Part shown: positions 60,272-64,000 of the stretch, in pieces | Position numbering within the stretch: position 1 is the stretch's first letter | Layout: every line of letters starts with the position of its first letter | NCBI RefSeq assembly: GCF_023702065.1 | Contig: NZ_QFDM01000001.1 | Coordinates: 930,001 to 994,000 of the forward strand | Length of the DNA: 64,000 bases | Source: Methanoculleus oceani | GTDB lineage: Archaea > Halobacteriota > Methanomicrobia > Methanomicrobiales > Methanoculleaceae | Reading direction: 5' to 3' | Notes under the pieces: model-generated | What the model saw: the letters and a program-made list of their open reading frames with translations, nothing else | What the model was told of the DNA's origin: nothing | Databases searched by the model: none | Made by a program: the position numbers and the translations under genes

Positions 60272-62194
60272 CTATACGTGGCGTATCGGTCCCTCTTCGT
60301 GGAAATTCCGTTCGGGCCCGATCAGGTTGTCGGTCATGGTGATCCCACTTCTGCCGTCCGTCTGCCAGACTGGTGCCTGCTGGGTGTAGTAGAACCAGTT
60401 GTGGTCGATGTACGCCCCGTCCCGGGGGACCCCGCGGATGGCTACCGGGTACGCACCCGTGGGCTGGGTGGCCTGGAATGTGTTGTGGTGGATCAGGATC
60501 GTGTCGCCTGCAATCGTGCCGGAGCCGTTCGGGTCGGGCTTGCCGTGCATGTCGAAGGCGTGCGGGGACGTTGCGATGGCGTGCGGGCCGCAGATGTTGT
60601 ACCTTGCCTCATAGCCATCCCCGGCGACCCCGGTCCCGGCGATCGCGTGCCGGCAGTAGTCGAAGTAGTTCGCCTCGACCAGAGCTACGCCGCCGGCGGA
60701 GACCACGATACCGTATCCGAGACCGTCCATCTGGCAGTGGTGGATATAGTTGTGGTGAATGTAGCCGCCGGCCTTCATGTCGGAGCCTCCGGTGCCGACC
60801 ATGGTGATCGCAGCGCCGTTCCAGCCCCAGATCTCGCAGTTGTCCACCTCAAAGTTCCGGTGGGTGCAGTAGATTCCGATCTTCTTTTCATCGATCCAGT
60901 CGGTGTCCTTGTCCGGTCCCTCGATACGGAGGCCGGTGATCCTCACGTTCTCCCCCCCGACGATGAGTCCGGCCGGGTAGTTGGAGTCTGTCGATGCCAG
61001 GGAGATCCTTCCGCCCGGGGAGACCGGGAGTTCGCCCATGCCGGGGCCATCAGGAGCCGAGATATACGCTCCTCCCAACGCAACGGAGTCTGCGATTGCC
61101 TCCATCGGAGATGAGATCGTACCGGATTCAGCTTCTATCCAGGTGTGTCTCTCTCCGCTCTGCTCTTCCATGGCAGCATCCGGAAGATAATCCGTGTCGT
61201 CTGTGATGAGGATCCCGTCGAGTTTCGAGTTCTTCTCCCGCCAATGGATGGTCAGGGTGTGCTGACCGCTGGAGAGGCGGTGGACCCCTTCCCTGTTCCA
61301 GCGCCAATCAGAACCGGCTTCAAGGTCCCACCGCCGGGTTCCTTCTCCATCTACCGAGATCCAGAAAGAATCGCTCTCCTCATGGGATGCGGACGCAAGG
61401 CCCCAGACAACATAATCTCCGGCCTCCTCAACCTCGAACGAGTATATCGCCGATCCGATTGTATTCCTCTCCCCCCTGTTGCCGGCAAGGGTCACTCCTT
61501 CCGGTACGGTCACTCCTCCCGAAATATCCGTGAGGTCGATCCGGGCCATCTCATCGACGTAGATTACATCTCCGCTTTCCGCGCTCGAAAGGGCGGCAAG
61601 CAACTCGTCGGTGGTTGTAACGACATAGTCCACTCTCGAGTCCGTCGAAGTGAATATCTCGTCGTAGCCCTCCCCTCCGCTGATGGGGTTGCCGGTGGGA
61701 TTCGATTCCGCACCGAACGTCTCCTCCTGATCGGGGGATGCCGGATCCGGAGAGCCTGCGAAGAAGGGGGGCAGGAAAAATTCCAAAATACTCGTGTTGT
61801 TTTGCCCCAGGGATAGCAGCGTCTCGCGTATCGTCCTGTAAATATCGATGGCCGACGGCATCGCACGAAGATCTCCATCTTCGGCGCTCGCAGTCCAGAT
61901 CCCGCCACCGAGGAGTTGAACTCCGTGGATATGTGGAATTCGGGAACCGCCTTCGCTGCTTTGATCGCTACAGATCGGGGAACTACCGGAATCGGCAGGG
62001 TTCCGCGATGGATCCGCCAGCTCAGGCTCGTCCCAGCCTCTGTTCTCGACCCGGGAGGGAAGATTGGTGCCGGTAGTTATCGAGATGACCAGTGCTGCAC
62101 ACAGCAGGATCTGGACAACAGGAACGAAATCGCCGGATCTCACTTGTTGTGTTTGATTCCGTTGGTCCGCAATAAACCTTTTTACCGGCAGCAC
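60272..62194 (-). CDS. Surface beta-helix protein, family B, with inserted permuted CBM-like module
   Basis: The 640-residue protein has a hydrophobic segment at residues 22-42, a variable region to about 165, a beta-helix start (SNPTGNPISGGEGYDEI), and a core from about 395 (VRITGLRIEGPDKDTDW, GGYIHHNYIHHCQMDG, ATSPHAFDMHG). Between residues about 250 and 375 sits extra sequence absent from the paralogue next door. It has the C-terminal half of a CBM6/35-like module (YSFEVEEAGDYVVWG...HTLTIHWREKNSKLDGILITDD) followed by the N-terminal half (TWIEAESGTISSPM...GGAYISAPDG), that is, in permuted order. The N-terminal RSGDFVPVVQILLC resembles a class III (pilin-like) signal. A GTG 17 codons into the frame is an alternative start. 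Confidence 0.8.
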   Translation of the reverse strand: MLPVKRFIADQRNQTQQVRSGDFVPVVQILLCAALVISITTGTNLPSRVENRGWDEPELADPSRNPADSGSSPICSDQSSEGGSRIPHIHGVQLLGGGIWTASAEDGDLRAMPSAIDIYRTIRETLLSLGQNNTSILEFFLPPFFAGSPDPASPDQEETFGAESNPTGNPISGGEGYDEIFTSTDSRVDYVVTTTDELLAALSSAESGDVIYVDEMARIDLTDISGGVTVPEGVTLAGNRGERNTIGSAIYSFEVEEAGDYVVWGLASASHEESDSFWISVDGEGTRRWDLEAGSDWRWNREGVHRLSSGQHTLTIHWREKNSKLDGILITDDTDYLPDAAMEEQSGERHTWIEAESGTISSPMEAIADSVALGGAYISAPDGPGMGELPVSPGGRISLASTDSNYPAGLIVGGENVRITGLRIEGPDKDTDWIDEKKIGIYCTHRNFEVDNCEIWGWNGAAITMVGTGGSDMKAGGYIHHNYIHHCQMDGLGYGIVVSAGGVALVEANYFDYCRHAIAGTGVAGDGYEARYNICGPHAIATSPHAFDMHGKPDPNGSGTIAGDTILIHHNTFQATQPTGAYPVAIRGVPRDGAYIDHNWFYYTQQAPVWQTDGRSGITMTDNLIGPERNFHEEGPIRHV

Positions 62195-62395
62195 ACTTTC
62201 GGGCCGTAATAAAACCCGGTACGCCAGGGACGCTCATTGGACCCGGGGTGCCGCGTTTCAGCACGATTTCCGGCTCGGCCCACGTCTCCGTGCAAAAAAA
62301 GTGTTCTGTCGAATCGGGCCTAAGTGCGATTAAATAGATGAAGCACCCATCCAAAAAAGGTGGTTGTGGGGTTGCTCTTGACCTTCCTTACCAGT

Positions 62396-64000
62396 TCAGA
62401 CGTACTTGATCGGACCCGACTTTGAGAGAGTTCCGGAAGCCCCGATCAGGTTGTCGGTCATGGTGATCCCACTTCTGCCGTCCGTCTGCCAGACAGGTGC
62501 CTGCTGGGTGTAGTAGAACCAGTTGTGGTCGATGTATGCCCCGACGCGGGGAACGCCCCGGATAGCAATCGGGTACGCACCCGAGGGGCTCGTGGCCAGG
62601 AACGTGTTGTGGTGGATCCTGACCTCGTCACCTGCAATCGTGGTTGAGCCGGACGCCTTGCCGTGCATATCGAAGGGATGCGGAGACGTTGCGAGGGCGT
62701 GCGGGCCGCAGATGTTGTACCTTGCCTCATAGCCATCCCCGGCAACCCCGTCTCCGGCGATCGAGTGCCGGTTGTAGTCGAAGTAGTTCGCTTCGATCAG
62801 GGCGACACCTCCGGCGGTTACCACGATACCGTATCCATAACCGTCCATCTGGCAGTGGTGGATATTGTTGTGGTGGATGTAGCCGCCGGCCTTCATGCCC
62901 GAACCTCCGGTGCCGGCCATGTTGATCCCGGCATCGCACCAGCCCCAGATCTCACAGTTGTCTATCTCACTGTTCCGCTGGGTGCAGTAGATTCCAATGG
63001 GTTTGTAACTCACCGAATTGGTGTTCTTTTCCGGTCCCTCGATACGGAGGCCGGTGATCCTCACATTCTGCCCGTCGACCCTGAACAGGACGGCCGTGGA
63101 CGGTGGGCTGGACTGCTTGCTCTGGTAGATCCGCCCGCCCAGAGCACCGTTCTCGCCCCGGTTGCTCGCAAGGGTGACCCCTGCCGGAATCCGGGTGTTG
63201 TAAGTGCCGCTCATGTCGATGTTGGCGTTGCCTTCGACGTAGACGACATCCCCGGACCGTGCGCTCTGCAGGGCCGAGAGCAGTTCGCTCTTCGTGTCGA
63301 CGATGAAGTCAGCACTGCTTCGGCTGACGATGTTCGTGTAGCCGTCGCCTCCGCCGATCGGGTTTCCGGTCGGGTTGGCATCCGCTCCGTAGACATTGTT
63401 ACCGGGAGTCGGTGCCGGGGTCTGGGTCGGCCTTGGAGTCGCCGTCGCAGTGGGTGTCGGCGTCACGGTGGGTGTCGGGGCCGGTGTGGTCGCCTTCACC
63501 GTCATGGTCTTCGTGAGAACGTTGTTGTCCTCATTCTCCTCTACCATCCGGTCGACGTCGTCCACCCATGCCTGGATGGTGTAAGTACCCGCAGCCGCAT
63601 CCCAGGTCGCACCGGCCGAGCCGCCGTTCGCGGTCACCGTGACCGATGCTCCGGGGGCGATGGAAGTCCTGAAGTCGTCAGACCAGACTTTGGAGCCAAG
63701 GTTTCCGTCCGAGGTGAAGGCCACCCCGTGAATCGTGCCGGATGGCGTTGCAGCAGTGCCCTGGTTCTTGATCACTGCTTTCATGACGATCGTGTCGCCG
63801 GTTGCCGGGCTCGCCGGTTCCCAGGAGATGTCGGTCACCACGAGGTCCGGGTTCCCTGAAGGGGCCGGTGTGGAGGTCGGCGTCGCGGTGGGAGTCGGGG
63901 TCGGTGCAACGCTGGGGACCGTGATCTCCTTGCTCATGACGTTGTTCGTCTCGTCGCTCTCGGCGATCCGGTAAACATCGTCTACGTTGGCCTTTACGGT
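62396..64000 (-). CDS. Surface beta-helix protein, family B, with CARDB domains (5' end outside window)
   Basis: The gene enters from the right edge, and 534 residues are seen. They start in the end of a CARDB domain (VDDVYRIAESDETNNV). A Thr/Pro linker, a full CARDB domain (PDLVVTDISWEPASP to VLTKTMTVK), and a second Thr/Pro linker follow. The last part is a beta-helix of about 300 residues (ANPTGNPIGGGDGY, VRITGLRIEGPEKNTNS, GGYIHHNNIHHCQMDG, HALATSPHPFDMHG). It is a close relative of the gene at 60.3-62.2 kb but has no CBM insertion. The CARDB units match those of the dockerin protein. No start codon or signal is visible, so the gene is partial here. Confidence 0.86.
   Translation of the reverse strand, partial: TVKANVDDVYRIAESDETNNVMSKEITVPSVAPTPTPTATPTSTPAPSGNPDLVVTDISWEPASPATGDTIVMKAVIKNQGTAATPSGTIHGVAFTSDGNLGSKVWSDDFRTSIAPGASVTVTANGGSAGATWDAAAGTYTIQAWVDDVDRMVEENEDNNVLTKTMTVKATTPAPTPTVTPTPTATATPRPTQTPAPTPGNNVYGADANPTGNPIGGGDGYTNIVSRSSADFIVDTKSELLSALQSARSGDVVYVEGNANIDMSGTYNTRIPAGVTLASNRGENGALGGRIYQSKQSSPPSTAVLFRVDGQNVRITGLRIEGPEKNTNSVSYKPIGIYCTQRNSEIDNCEIWGWCDAGINMAGTGGSGMKAGGYIHHNNIHHCQMDGYGYGIVVTAGGVALIEANYFDYNRHSIAGDGVAGDGYEARYNICGPHALATSPHPFDMHGKASGSTTIAGDEVRIHHNTFLATSPSGAYPIAIRGVPRVGAYIDHNWFYYTQQAPVWQTDGRSGITMTDNLIGASGTLSKSGPIKYV

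Overview
The window looks like chromosomal DNA of a high-GC methanogenic archaeon, most likely of the order Methanomicrobiales and plausibly Methanoculleus or a relative. The basis is a methenyl-tetrahydromethanopterin cyclohydrolase, an archaeal Orc1/Cdc6 protein, an NifB of methanogen type, archaeal TATA-box promoters (several placed for leaderless or very short-leader transcripts), a tRNA-Val without encoded CCA, and CARDB, dockerin and beta-helix surface proteins typical of methanogens. The genus is inferred from memory of protein resemblance, not from a search.

Region 1 (about 0-20.6 kb) is mostly housekeeping and metabolism. In order it holds a probable TnpB/IS605 remnant at the left edge, adenosylhomocysteinase, a Zn-ribbon protein, a small ribbon-helix-helix-like protein with a palindromic operator candidate, a modABC molybdate/tungstate transporter, an OGG1-type DNA glycosylase behind nifB, a polytopic membrane protein, and a methyltransferase fused to an ATP-grasp (D-Ala-D-Ala ligase-like) enzyme. 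Then come a tandem pair of 58-residue CxxC-x17-CxxC proteins, a two-gene ABC-2 exporter, a SET-domain protein, a standalone Mop domain, a hairpin-rich repeat array that supplies the tail of an alpha/beta hydrolase gene, tRNA-Val, mch and an orc1/cdc6 gene.

Region 2 (about 20.9-64 kb) is devoted to the cell surface. It carries six right-handed beta-helix proteins in two families (four at 21-35 kb, two at 60-64 kb). One carries two CARDB repeats and a C-terminal dockerin. Another contains what looks like a circularly permuted carbohydrate-binding module inserted in the beta-helix. Between them is a surface-glycan locus: two flippases, two large polytopic membrane proteins, five GT4-type glycosyltransferases, a decayed GT2 gene, a CapA-like protein, and a run UDP-sugar dehydrogenase / UTP-glucose-1-phosphate uridylyltransferase / sugar-nucleotide epimerase that would make UDP-glucose, UDP-glucuronate and an epimer.

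Inside this locus is an unusual set at 47-55 kb: four FemAB/GNAT-like acyltransferases (three of them close paralogues), a membrane-anchored Ntn-type acyltransferase/hydrolase resembling peptidase C45, and a translationally coupled polysaccharide-deacetylase-like protein. I infer a system that N-acylates or aminoacylates a surface polymer. This set is the best candidate here for an undescribed system, and its function is not established by the sequence.
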